Positions 45,574 to 53,717 of a stretch of 64,000 bases of DNA are shown piece by piece (positions within the stretch are counted from its first letter, which is position 1; every line of letters starts with the position of its first letter). Where the stretch lies: NCBI GenBank assembly GCA_965203865.1, contig OZ241916.1, positions 496,001 to 560,000 of the forward strand, written 5' to 3'. This stretch comes from G965200765 sp965203865. Its GTDB lineage: Bacteria > Pseudomonadota > Gammaproteobacteria > Arenicellales > JAJDZL01. The position numbers and the translations under genes are program-made. Below the pieces are notes generated by a model that was not told the origin of the DNA, did no database searches, and saw only the letters and a program-made list of their open reading frames with translations.

Positions 45574-46161
45574 ATGTCATTCGCAACTACAATTTTTACT
45601 ATCGGACATTCAACACATGAAATTGATGAGTTTTTAAAACTTTTACGAGGTCACAAAATTTCAGTTGTTGCTGATGTTCGTTCAATTCCTTACAGCGAGT
45701 ACTGCCCGAAATTCAACAAAAAAGGATTGAATCAAATTCTCAAAGAGAATAAATTGGACTATAGGTACTTAGGAGACATACTTGGGGGGCATCAAAAATT
45801 TCCCTATTTTCCCTCATTTGATTTAGACCAGCTTCCAGCTGAATATTTGAAAGAAATTGAAATACTGATAAATGATTCGCAAAGTCAAAATATCGCGATT
45901 ATGTGCAGAGAGCAAAAACCGCATGTTTGCCATAGAACTTTGCGAATTGCCCGGATTTTGGAATTGAGGGATGTGGATGTTCAACACATACTGGAGGACG
46001 GGGAATTGGAGAATCAGAAAGAGGCGATGGAAAATTTGCGCAAGGCACATAATCACGACACTGCCGACATGTTTGAACCTTCGGAAGATGGACGAACAAG
46101 ATTAGCAATTCTTGCACAAGAGCAGAAAAACGCTGAAGATAGGAATAAATCAAAAGGTTAA
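45574..46161 (+). CDS. DUF488 protein, first of a tandem pair
   Basis: A 195-residue DUF488 protein from the ATG at 45574 (gagg 8 bases upstream; the frame is open from 45553). IFTIGHSTHEIDEFLKLL, VVADVRSIPYSEYCPKFNKKGL and IMCREQKPHVCHRTLRIARIL show the family features, including the two cysteines of the C-x(7)-CHR motif. The C-terminal tail is charged. DUF488 proteins have no agreed activity. It precedes a second, divergent DUF488 by 21 bases, indicating co-expression. Confidence 0.87.
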   Translation: MSFATTIFTIGHSTHEIDEFLKLLRGHKISVVADVRSIPYSEYCPKFNKKGLNQILKENKLDYRYLGDILGGHQKFPYFPSFDLDQLPAEYLKEIEILINDSQSQNIAIMCREQKPHVCHRTLRIARILELRDVDVQHILEDGELENQKEAMENLRKAHNHDTADMFEPSEDGRTRLAILAQEQKNAEDRNKSKG

Positions 46162-46182
46162 GACAATAAGCATGGGAGCGTC

Positions 46183-46674
46183 ATGAAGATATTTACTATT
46201 GGATTTACAGAAAAGAGGGCCCGAAATTTCTATGAAGCTTTACGTCATTCTGGCTGTAAACATATAGTTGATGTGAGGAAAAAACCCGATTCACCGTTCT
46301 CTCGTTTCGCTCATGGCCAAGACCTTGAATATCTGTTGCAAGAAATTTTAGGCAGAGGCTACAAACATTTCGATGAGCTTGCTCCAACCAAAGAAATGAT
46401 CTCCACATATCAAAATGAGCGCAAGCAATGGAAGGCAAAGAAATATAAAAAAAGGTTGCAAGAAGGTTGGAACAGGTATGAGAAAAATTTTCTTAATCTA
46501 ATGAGTGAGCGGCAAATTGAACAGATTCCCAAGGAGGAAATTGCAGATGGATGCCTGTTGTGCAGCGAACATAAACCTCATTTCTGTCATCGAAGACTGG
46601 TGGCTGAGTACCTTAAGGAGAAATGGGAGAAGGAAGGGGATGATGTCGAAATCATACATCTTCCCGTTGAATAA
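46183..46674 (+). CDS. DUF488 protein, second of a tandem pair
   Basis: A 163-residue DUF488 paralog, ATG at 46183 with gggag 7 bases upstream. It begins KIFTIGFTEKRARNFYEAL and keeps VDVRKKPDSPFSRFA and CSEHKPHFCHRRLVAEYL, so the C-x(7)-CHR cysteines are conserved. It is shorter and clearly different from its neighbour, so the pair probably forms a functional heteromeric set and is not a recent duplication. Confidence 0.87.
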   Translation: MKIFTIGFTEKRARNFYEALRHSGCKHIVDVRKKPDSPFSRFAHGQDLEYLLQEILGRGYKHFDELAPTKEMISTYQNERKQWKAKKYKKRLQEGWNRYEKNFLNLMSERQIEQIPKEEIADGCLLCSEHKPHFCHRRLVAEYLKEKWEKEGDDVEIIHLPVE

Positions 46675-47171
46675 CCGGAGTTGTTGAAAGCTACAATTCT
46701 TCGTATGTTGTACATGGCTCTTTCATGAAAAATCCGAGCTCTTGACCCTCTGACTGTTCTCTCCAGCTCCACTGCAATTTTCAAGCCGTCATAACGCAAT
46801 GCAACTGCGACGGGGGTAGTTTCTGTCCTCCTCCTTGATTTTTGCCGTCCGATGCTTTTCGCCAGCGTGTCCAGCCTGAATACGAAGCTTCTGAAGAACC
46901 CAGCTGATGAACCAGTACAGGCACCTTTACTTTGCCAAACCTGTACTGGGAAGAGGCGATGAAGGATTCAATTCCTGCACTATGAAGTCTATCTTTATAC
47001 GATTGCCAGAGTTGATAGTGTTATCATTGTATTGTCGCAATGCCTCAGCCGTTTCCTGTACTGGGTGCTTGAAGCACAATCTTACTACAGGGCTTCTGCA
47101 TTGCGGCCAGTCGCCGCAGCGCTAGTCCTCTCAAGGCGTTCGAGACGCAGGATTATTGACGAGATTTATTC
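46675..47171. other. Gene-poor interval after the DUF488 pair
   Basis: About 500 bases in which I find no intact gene. A minus-strand stretch (about 46680-46800) encodes a short protein-like piece with YDGLKIAVELERT that could be a scrap of a mobile-element protein, but it is too short to call. Confidence 0.4.
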
Positions 47172-47400
47172 ATGATTGTTTATGAGTTGATAGGGACTGA
47201 ACAGCATCCAGAATATGAAAACCTGGAGAAATTGAATTTAGACGGGCAATTCAATTTTTTACAGTTGCTAGTGACAACAGCGGTAAGTCTTGACAGAAAA
47301 TTCCTTTCGTAAACGATCATTAAAGCATTGAATTTCCACGCCATCGCCCGCCAATATCAGATGAGTTTAATTGGCAGGGAAGTTCAGATTACTACGATGC
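47172..47400 (+). pseudogene. N-terminal remnant of a Fic-like protein
   Basis: ATG 47172 opens MIVYELIGTEQHPEY, then LQLLVTTAVSLDRKFLS, an in-frame TAA at 47310-47312, and IIKALNFHAIA in the same frame. This is the start pattern of a group of Fic-family proteins as I remember it. The TAA could be one C-to-T change from CAA. After about 47350 the similarity ends, so the catalytic HPFxxGNGR part is gone. Confidence 0.45.
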
Positions 47401-47466
47401 TCGAAAACTTCTTGATGAAAGAAGCGACTATACTACGTCAACTACCTTTAAAAGCGGGCCAGTTAA

Positions 47467-48033
47467 ATGGAAACTAACGATCTTGACATCCACGATTACT
47501 CTTCTGAACATGAACGTGTTCCAGACGTGGTAACTGGGAAGCTTGTCTGGATAAACTTTCAAAAGCAAGAGTTCCAAATTGAATTGCTTGACGGGAAGTT
47601 TTTGGATGCAAGCTACCGCAACGTTAAAGAGGCAGAATCCATTCTGTTCCAGGCTCCAGAACGTGTAGTTCAAGTTCACGGAATTGTAACTTACAACAAA
47701 CGAGATGAACCATTGTCAATAGATCAAGTAGATCAAATTCTCCCTGTTGACACCCGGCCCATTGAAATTGCCAAATTTACCTTTGATGGCAAATCTTACA
47801 AGATTGAACCATCATTGAAATTTGATGTCAGTTTCGATTTCGAGGAATATTTTTACATAATTGACGGTGACCTTGATATCCTTTTTACCGGTGATACTCG
47901 AAAGGAAATTGAAGATGATCTTGACTATACACTGAATATTTTCTGGACGGATTACGTCGTGGGCGATCCTCAAAAATTAGCTTCGGATGCCTTGCAAGTA
48001 AGAGAAGAGATGTTAGAACGATTTAGAGATTAA
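47467..48033 (+). CDS. Hypothetical acidic protein
   Basis: A 188-residue acidic protein with a clean ATG preceded directly by a stop codon. No known domain is recognised. PDVVTGKLVWINFQKQEFQI and EAPERVVQVHG-type beta-rich segments fill the first half, and DLDYTLNIFWTDYVVGDPQKLASDA the second. Composition resembles antitoxin or immunity-type proteins, but this is only an impression. It follows the Fic-like remnant. Confidence 0.6.
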   Translation: METNDLDIHDYSSEHERVPDVVTGKLVWINFQKQEFQIELLDGKFLDASYRNVKEAESILFQAPERVVQVHGIVTYNKRDEPLSIDQVDQILPVDTRPIEIAKFTFDGKSYKIEPSLKFDVSFDFEEYFYIIDGDLDILFTGDTRKEIEDDLDYTLNIFWTDYVVGDPQKLASDALQVREEMLERFRD

Positions 48034-48248
48034 TTGTCTGGTTCATTTAATATTTGAATGTTGGCAATATTTCCAATCAACGAAGTTAACAAATTTTCTC
48101 GCTTACTTTGGAATCGTTGAAATTTTTATTGCTTTTCTATAGGTGGGGCGGGCTTGGATAAATTTTCCAAATATTTCCTCCAGGCATCAATTGCAGTTTG
48201 ATGTTCTCTAAGCTATAAAAGTTAAAGTTGGTCAAAGCCAATTGCCAG

Positions 48249-48587
48249 TCATAGTGTTTCTCGTAACCTCTTAAAAACTACATTAATTGGTCCTTCGGAT
48301 GTTTGAATACCGATTGGATAGCCATTGCCAAAATTTTCGGGCAGGGTTTTTGTAAAATTTTGTGACATATTCTCTTTTTCAACTATTCCGCCATTCAGCA
48401 ACCTGCTCCCCACTGGCATTTGGAGTGTCAATGAAATTTTGAATTTGTGGTCGTCGACTTCTTCAAATGTACCATCAAGCGTACCACCTATGGAATCAGC
48501 TCCTGCAATCAGACCATTTTTCATTACTAAAACAGCATGTCCAGATACTTTCGATCCAATGTAGTGCATAGCATAAATCCCTTCCAT
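48249..48587 (-). CDS. GrlR-like regulatory-domain protein
   Basis: A 112-residue beta-rich protein. EGIYAMHYIGSKVSGHAVLVMKNG, IAGADSIGGTLDGTFEE and the ending EGPINVVFKRLR follow the GrlR-type family, small lipocalin-like proteins named from the enteropathogen regulator. The cellular role outside pathogenicity islands is unknown. It stands alone between unrelated genes; the initiator may be the ATG at 48587 or the internal one at MHYIGSK. Confidence 0.65.
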   Translation of the reverse strand: MEGIYAMHYIGSKVSGHAVLVMKNGLIAGADSIGGTLDGTFEEVDDHKFKISLTLQMPVGSRLLNGGIVEKENMSQNFTKTLPENFGNGYPIGIQTSEGPINVVFKRLRETL

Positions 48588-48996
48588 TTCAAATACCTCA
48601 TCTCCTGCGTTAGAAGTTATTATTCACGAATCTTACCAAGTTATTACTTTGTTTTTATATTTTATGGTAATTTCAGCAGTGAGAAATTTCAAAATTACAA
48701 CTCATTCTACTGCGACCCTCAGCATTCCTAAATTTCCTGAATTTTCTCATGTTGAGTTAGTTTCAGTGCATGTTTTATATAGTAGTACAGGGTCGACTTA
48801 ACCAAAAGAAAGTGTAATTTCATCATTCAATTCGAATCTTTATTGGAATCGTCCTGTTCTTTTTTGAGATAAAAGCAGGCCTACGTTGATTTTGTAAAAT
48901 TGCTGGTGCCTCAGGATTTCGTAAATTAGTTGGCAGAGCACAAGATTTGATACTACGATTGACTCTGTGCCGAGATCCCCCCAGAGTTAAACACAA
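48588..48996. other. AT-rich interval without recognised features
   Basis: About 400 bases between the GrlR-like gene and the end of the TPR gene. I see no gene, RNA or repeat. Confidence 0.4.
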
Positions 48997-50544
48997 TTAT
49001 TTGAGAGTAGGTGAGTGCATCGCTTTTTTGTACTGTTCAGCTAAAAGTTCTTGAATTCGTGGTCCGTCTATTTCATCTTCAGAAAATTTAAATTTCAGTA
49101 CTTTTTCGACATAATTATCAGCCTCTGGAGTATTTGCATTCAATTCTTCTCGAGCTCTAAACAAAGCAACTCGATTCTTTGATGATTTATTTGGTGCCAA
49201 ACTTTCAGCATTTTCATAGTCCAATCGCCCTTGTTTATATTTTTTATCACGAAAGTGCAATAGCCCTCTGGTGGCAGTATAGACATACTTATGGGACTGT
49301 GATTTGTTAATGTCAATCTTACTGAAATATTCTTTTGCTTTTTTAATCTCACCTTGATACGCAAGTGCAATCGTAAGATTATTTAGTAGTGTTGGATTCT
49401 CTGAATGCGCTTTGATTCCAACTCTTGCACATGATTCAGCAAACTTTGGGTTGTCAATTAATGAAATGCCCATATAGGATCCTACTTCTGCTGGCAGGCT
49501 AGAAAATGGTTCGTCATTCAACCAATTTAAACACTCGGAACGGGCTGTATGCCATTGGCTTGAAGATAAATTACGCCAAGTTCTAGCTTCGTAGCTAAAC
49601 GGAATATTGAAATCTGAACGAGTAAAGGGTATGTCAATACGTTGATTGCTGATCCATTGTGCCTGAGCGACAGAATTGTCTGTAGGTGCCTCTAAACTTT
49701 GTCTGATATTTTTGCGAGCCAAACGTAGCTCATTCTCATAAAAGAAAAATGTGCCTATTGCACTTTTTAATTCAGTTACATTTTTCGGTTCGAAGTTATT
49801 CGATTCAACAAGTTCTCGTCCCTTGCGAAGAAATTTTGGTGGCTTGTCAATTAATTTGGCCAGAGATAGTTCAGTGGCAATCAGCCAAGGGTCAACTGGT
49901 GTCCTAGGATTATTGGCAATCAGATAATATGCATGCTCTTTTTTATTAAGATGTACAAACAATCGAACAGCAGCTCGTAAAACGTAACGATGATTAGGAG
50001 CAAGATAAAGTGCGCGCTCAATACAGCTAATGGATTTTTCATCAACTCCCAGAATGGAATAAGCGCGCGCCATATCCAACCAGGCTAAAACATTTCTTGG
50101 ATTTCGCCTTAGTTTACGTCTAGATTCGGTTATGAATGGGAATGCCAATTGAGGATTAAAGCTGCCATTCGCACTAGAGACCAACCAATTATCATTTTCT
50201 CTTGGTGTATTATTTGGATGATCTTGGTATTCTTCTTGCAAACGTACAATTAGATTTCTAACTGGCTGGCTTAGTTCATTCTCTAGCTTGGACAAGTAAT
50301 CAACAGCAGGTTTTATTTCATCAAACCATTGACCATTTAACCCGCAACTGACAAGTTCAATTGCAGTTGTAATATTTTTGGAATGTTGCCAAAACAATAA
50401 TTTTTCTTCCAAATACTTTCTGCTAAGCTCAGGATTTCTATTTGTTCTTGAATTACTGGAAAACTCCGCGAGATTGTAAATCTGATACGAAAATCTCCAA
50501 CGCGGAATTAAAGTTCGTACGGTGTAATTACTAAGCTTGTTCAT
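48997..50544 (-). CDS. Tetratricopeptide-repeat protein of unknown function
   Basis: A 515-residue soluble, helical protein with TPR-like repeats. The clearest repeats are around PRNVLAWLDMARAYSILGVDEKSISCIERALYLAPNHRYVL and, near the C-terminus, PTLLNNLTIALAYQGEIKKAKEYF. No catalytic domain is visible. It starts 70 bases after the stop of the uracil-DNA-glycosylase-like gene and reads in the same direction, so they may be an operon. The region is AT-rich. TPR proteins are common scaffolds or sensors in defence pairs. Confidence 0.75.
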   Translation of the reverse strand: MNKLSNYTVRTLIPRWRFSYQIYNLAEFSSNSRTNRNPELSRKYLEEKLLFWQHSKNITTAIELVSCGLNGQWFDEIKPAVDYLSKLENELSQPVRNLIVRLQEEYQDHPNNTPRENDNWLVSSANGSFNPQLAFPFITESRRKLRRNPRNVLAWLDMARAYSILGVDEKSISCIERALYLAPNHRYVLRAAVRLFVHLNKKEHAYYLIANNPRTPVDPWLIATELSLAKLIDKPPKFLRKGRELVESNNFEPKNVTELKSAIGTFFFYENELRLARKNIRQSLEAPTDNSVAQAQWISNQRIDIPFTRSDFNIPFSYEARTWRNLSSSQWHTARSECLNWLNDEPFSSLPAEVGSYMGISLIDNPKFAESCARVGIKAHSENPTLLNNLTIALAYQGEIKKAKEYFSKIDINKSQSHKYVYTATRGLLHFRDKKYKQGRLDYENAESLAPNKSSKNRVALFRAREELNANTPEADNYVEKVLKFKFSEDEIDGPRIQELLAEQYKKAMHSPTLK

Positions 50545-50614
50545 TTTTCACCCAAATCAAATTGAAATTACACGACAGCCCTTTATGATAGTTAGAAGCA
50601 TGAATAATTCTTTG

Positions 50615-51154
50615 TCATTGACACAAGTGCGTGAGACAAATTTCTCTGGATTTAACGAGTCTTCCAAACTCATACTGAAATTTTTTCTGCCAACGATTGT
50701 CTGGAAAAGGCAGCTTGGCATTCACCACAGGTAAGCCACGGTTTTCTAGATCTTGATATAGAGTATCGTATACTGTTGCTTTGACCATCACAATCTGCTT
50801 CGGATTGATTTTCTGGATTTCATCAACGATGTGGTCAAGGCGACTCTTTATTATTTGAACCTTTGAAGAATCGCCAGCACAAATTGGCACCTTCACTGCA
50901 TCAATCAATCTGTAGCCATCAGACTGAAATCTTTTGAGCCAATCCATTTTACGAAGTCGTTCTGCTCTTAGTTCCTTAAACTGTTTACCATAGATAGCTT
51001 TCATCAAGCCAATCCATAGCCAGTCGTGTTTTTTAACATCAGGATAGTAGAAGTACCGTTCGGGAGAAGATGGGGGAGATTCTGCCAAGAACAATATTCT
51101 CGTTTTCTTTGGTTTAAAGTAATCTGCAGCTGATTTGCGACTATCGAAATTCAT
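50615..51154 (-). CDS. Uracil-DNA-glycosylase-like protein, first copy
   Basis: A 179-residue protein beginning MNFDSRKSAADYF. ILFLAESPPSSPERYFYYPDV resembles the first motif of the UDG superfamily (normally GEAPG), and YRLIDAVKVPI and KQIVMVKATVYDTLY fit later strands. The match is at fold level and could be wrong; catalytic residues are not certain. A close paralog lies at 62151-62696 with the same N-terminus. It is upstream of the TPR gene. Confidence 0.55.
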   Translation of the reverse strand: MNFDSRKSAADYFKPKKTRILFLAESPPSSPERYFYYPDVKKHDWLWIGLMKAIYGKQFKELRAERLRKMDWLKRFQSDGYRLIDAVKVPICAGDSSKVQIIKSRLDHIVDEIQKINPKQIVMVKATVYDTLYQDLENRGLPVVNAKLPFPDNRWQKKFQYEFGRLVKSREICLTHLCQ

Positions 51155-51439
51155 AATATTCCTCTAGATGACACCTCAACTTTAATCACCCGATTGAAAT
51201 GGCCCGCAAATCGTCCATCTTGTATATCGAAATGATTTGATCATCTGATTTCAACAATACAAAAAGTTCTGTTGAATTGATTCCCGTTAGACTATGGCGA
51301 ATAATTTCACAAGCTTTAGACTGAATTTTGTGAACAATTTCATCAAAATTCGATATGGCAAAAAGAACTTATGTAGCGATTTGCGTATATGAATTGATGA
51401 AAAGATTTTCTGATGCTGAATCTGCAATTGAACGTAAAA

Positions 51440-53215
51440 TTAACTTTGATTCTGTAAAAACGAGAGATGTTCTCTATACCATTCTTTGGAATCCAATTCA
51501 CGCCAAGTTTCCAATGAAAATCTAAAATTACATGCCCCTAGTTTATTCCTGCATCCACAAGGACATAGTAATTTATCTGCATTTCGCTCTTCACTTCCCA
51601 AGATTTCAAGCACTCTGAAAACAGCCCACTTGCTTTTAACGTTGAACAATTCCTCGTAGTCTTGTATTAATCCGGGGATACCATGTTTCAATTCTCCGGT
51701 TGGGAAATGGCCGTTTCGTAGCTTATGGCTAATTGAATACAAATATGGTTCAAGTATCTCCTTTGCGAAGGTTTCTAGGGACGGTGTTTGATGTAAGATG
51801 GACTTTAAGCGAATTTCGGAACCCATATATAGAGAGCCATTTGAACTAACATGAAAATCTTCGTTACTTGGAATTTTATTCTCTAGTTCAAAAACGATTG
51901 GAATTTTACGAGGAAAGTTGCTAGTAAGTTCTATTCTGAGCTTATAGGTATCTTCTATTACATCAAAGCCTTCTATTTTTGCATCAATGTCGAAATCTCC
52001 TTCAATCGCCATTTTGTTATATGTCAAATTGGTAAGCCTCAGCTTCGGGCGCAGTGCTAAAAATTCTATAATGCCATGATAATGTTTGTTGGTTGATTTC
52101 AAATTTTTCGCCAAGGCTTGGGGACTGTCAGTCTTAATATTCGTTGTTGATCTGAATGGAACTAATCCAAATATAATATTTTTGTTGGGTTGAAATCCAA
52201 AGCCATTATTGATTGAATCAATAATAATCTGGCGATCGCTTTGGCTACATATTGCATGAATATCCGCTTGCGCTTGTATAAGCCATCGTTCGAAATTCTC
52301 GCGCAATTCTGGATTTGAGACCCATTTATCTGCAAGATTTTCTTCAGGATCTACCGGATTTGGAACATAAGATTTTGAAATGCTATCAGAGTTAACCATT
52401 TTTTCCAGTATGTTTGTTATGGCTGTTGCAACATCACTTTCACCTTGATATGCACTAGCTGCTAGAGTAGTAATAATTATTGAAATAGGTTTCAAATCTT
52501 GATTGTCAAAAAACATGACATCTCGATGTCTTTTTAACAGCTGTATAGATTCCTGTAATGGTGTTTTCCATTGATATCTTGGCAAATCGAGAAACCCCCA
52601 GGTATCTAATCCAAATTTTCCTGCATGTTTAATTAAAAATTTCTGATCGGCTTTCACTCGCGATTCAAACCATAGTGCGAACCCCTCCGGGTTACTGACC
52701 AACCAATCCTTTGTTCTCACAGAATAAAAAGTTGATTGACTATCTGTAATTGAAACAAAATGCCCGTCAAATTTTGAATCAGGTATCATTATTGTAGGAT
52801 CTGGAATGCAAGGGAGAATATCCATGCGGAACTTCAATTTGTCAGCATAAATCAATCTCCAGCATCGTCGCTTTTCTGTCAATTTTTCTTTGATGCCTCT
52901 TTCTTTTTTATAACTCATCAGTACGTTTCCAACCAATTCCTTCAATTCCTTTTGGGAATACATCTCTTTATAAATAAAGGATGGAATACTACAAACTATA
53001 TCTAGATCAAATTCTTCTCTTCCCACAGGCTTTACAGCAGTACCCAATCGAAATGACCCATGAGGGCAAACAGTTGGATGATCAATATCCGAATAATTTT
53101 CTAACCATAGGCCGATATCCTCGCAGCGTTCTTCTGCTTGTTCGTACACGTGATCGGGAAGTTGGATTTCTTCTAGAATCATTTTCAGTAATTCATTGCT
53201 TAGCCATTTACTCAT
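51440..53215 (-). CDS. CBASS-type CD-NTase fused to an E2-like domain and a SEC-C-like motif
   Basis: A 591-residue protein from the ATG at 53215; a longer frame to 53386 overlaps the upstream remnant and lacks support. The nucleotidyltransferase core has GSFRLGT (53-59), Asp70 and Asp72 in EEFDLDIV and a third acidic residue Asp132 in RMDILP, as in cyclic-oligonucleotide synthases. From about residue 407 there is a segment like prokaryotic E2/UBC domains (YKLRIELTSNFPRKIPIVFE, then FHVSSNGSLYMG), followed by LKHGIPGLIQDYEELF and a cysteine cluster CPCGCRNKLGAC (551-562). At the position where I expect the E2 cysteine there is Tyr463. The SAVED remnant overlaps its start by 8 bases. It should make a cyclic nucleotide signal; the product is unknown. 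Confidence 0.75.
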   Translation of the reverse strand: MSKWLSNELLKMILEEIQLPDHVYEQAEERCEDIGLWLENYSDIDHPTVCPHGSFRLGTAVKPVGREEFDLDIVCSIPSFIYKEMYSQKELKELVGNVLMSYKKERGIKEKLTEKRRCWRLIYADKLKFRMDILPCIPDPTIMIPDSKFDGHFVSITDSQSTFYSVRTKDWLVSNPEGFALWFESRVKADQKFLIKHAGKFGLDTWGFLDLPRYQWKTPLQESIQLLKRHRDVMFFDNQDLKPISIIITTLAASAYQGESDVATAITNILEKMVNSDSISKSYVPNPVDPEENLADKWVSNPELRENFERWLIQAQADIHAICSQSDRQIIIDSINNGFGFQPNKNIIFGLVPFRSTTNIKTDSPQALAKNLKSTNKHYHGIIEFLALRPKLRLTNLTYNKMAIEGDFDIDAKIEGFDVIEDTYKLRIELTSNFPRKIPIVFELENKIPSNEDFHVSSNGSLYMGSEIRLKSILHQTPSLETFAKEILEPYLYSISHKLRNGHFPTGELKHGIPGLIQDYEELFNVKSKWAVFRVLEILGSEERNADKLLCPCGCRNKLGACNFRFSLETWRELDSKEWYREHLSFLQNQS

Positions 53216-53402
53216 AAGTATCACCTTTAATCTTGATTGAACAGACAAATTTTTGATCTTGAATGCTGTGATCATAAATGACCCACGGCATGTCAGCTTT
53301 AGGCATTCTCGCTCTTCCAAATTCAATTGCACATGAAACCGGCATAACAGGAAATACATGAAGAGGCGTTCTTTGACCATGCTCACGCTTTATACTGACC
53401 AC
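53208..53402 (-). pseudogene. C-terminal remnant of a SAVED-domain effector
   Basis: Sixty-four codons opened by GTG 53402, directly after a stop. TPLHVFPVMPVSCAIEFGRARMP and KADMPWVIYDHS followed by FVCSIKIKG match the last part of SAVED domains of CBASS effectors such as Cap5. The N-terminal nuclease and most of SAVED are missing; the 300 bases upstream hold no continuation I can recognise. The stop overlaps the cyclase start by 8 bases, preserving the ancestral operon joint. Confidence 0.65.
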
Positions 53403-53717
53403 TCATTTCCGAATATGCCAGCGAAACAGTGAGAGTTGTTCTATCTTTGGTTTATTCGCATGGCAGCAATTGAATTCAGTTTCATAAATCCAAAGCCTAC
53501 TTAGAATACCTGAATTGCAATACGATTTGTATTGGATTTGACAACTCAGTTTTGAATTGGTGGAGCCTGCATCTGAACTAAGGAAAACTTGAATCGGTAT
53601 ATTGTCAACGGCTAGCGCATAAGTGTGCTGGGATTTAATTATTGTGTATCAAACCAACTAATGGCAATCTTGTCAAATAGGTAATCAGTGAACCAAAAAC
53701 GAAATTTACGCATGAGT
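53403..53717. other. Interval upstream of the SAVED remnant
   Basis: About 315 bases without a gene. The missing part of the SAVED effector would be expected here on the minus strand, but all three frames are interrupted. Confidence 0.45.

Noticed and set aside
46587..46799. Minus-strand frame with an ELERT-like segment
   Set aside because: It overlaps the end of the DUF488 gene and the similarity to mobile-element proteins is too short.
53216..53386. Longer N-terminus for the CD-NTase
   Set aside because: The extra 57 codons overlap the SAVED remnant in another frame, and the cyclase fold begins after the ATG at 53215.
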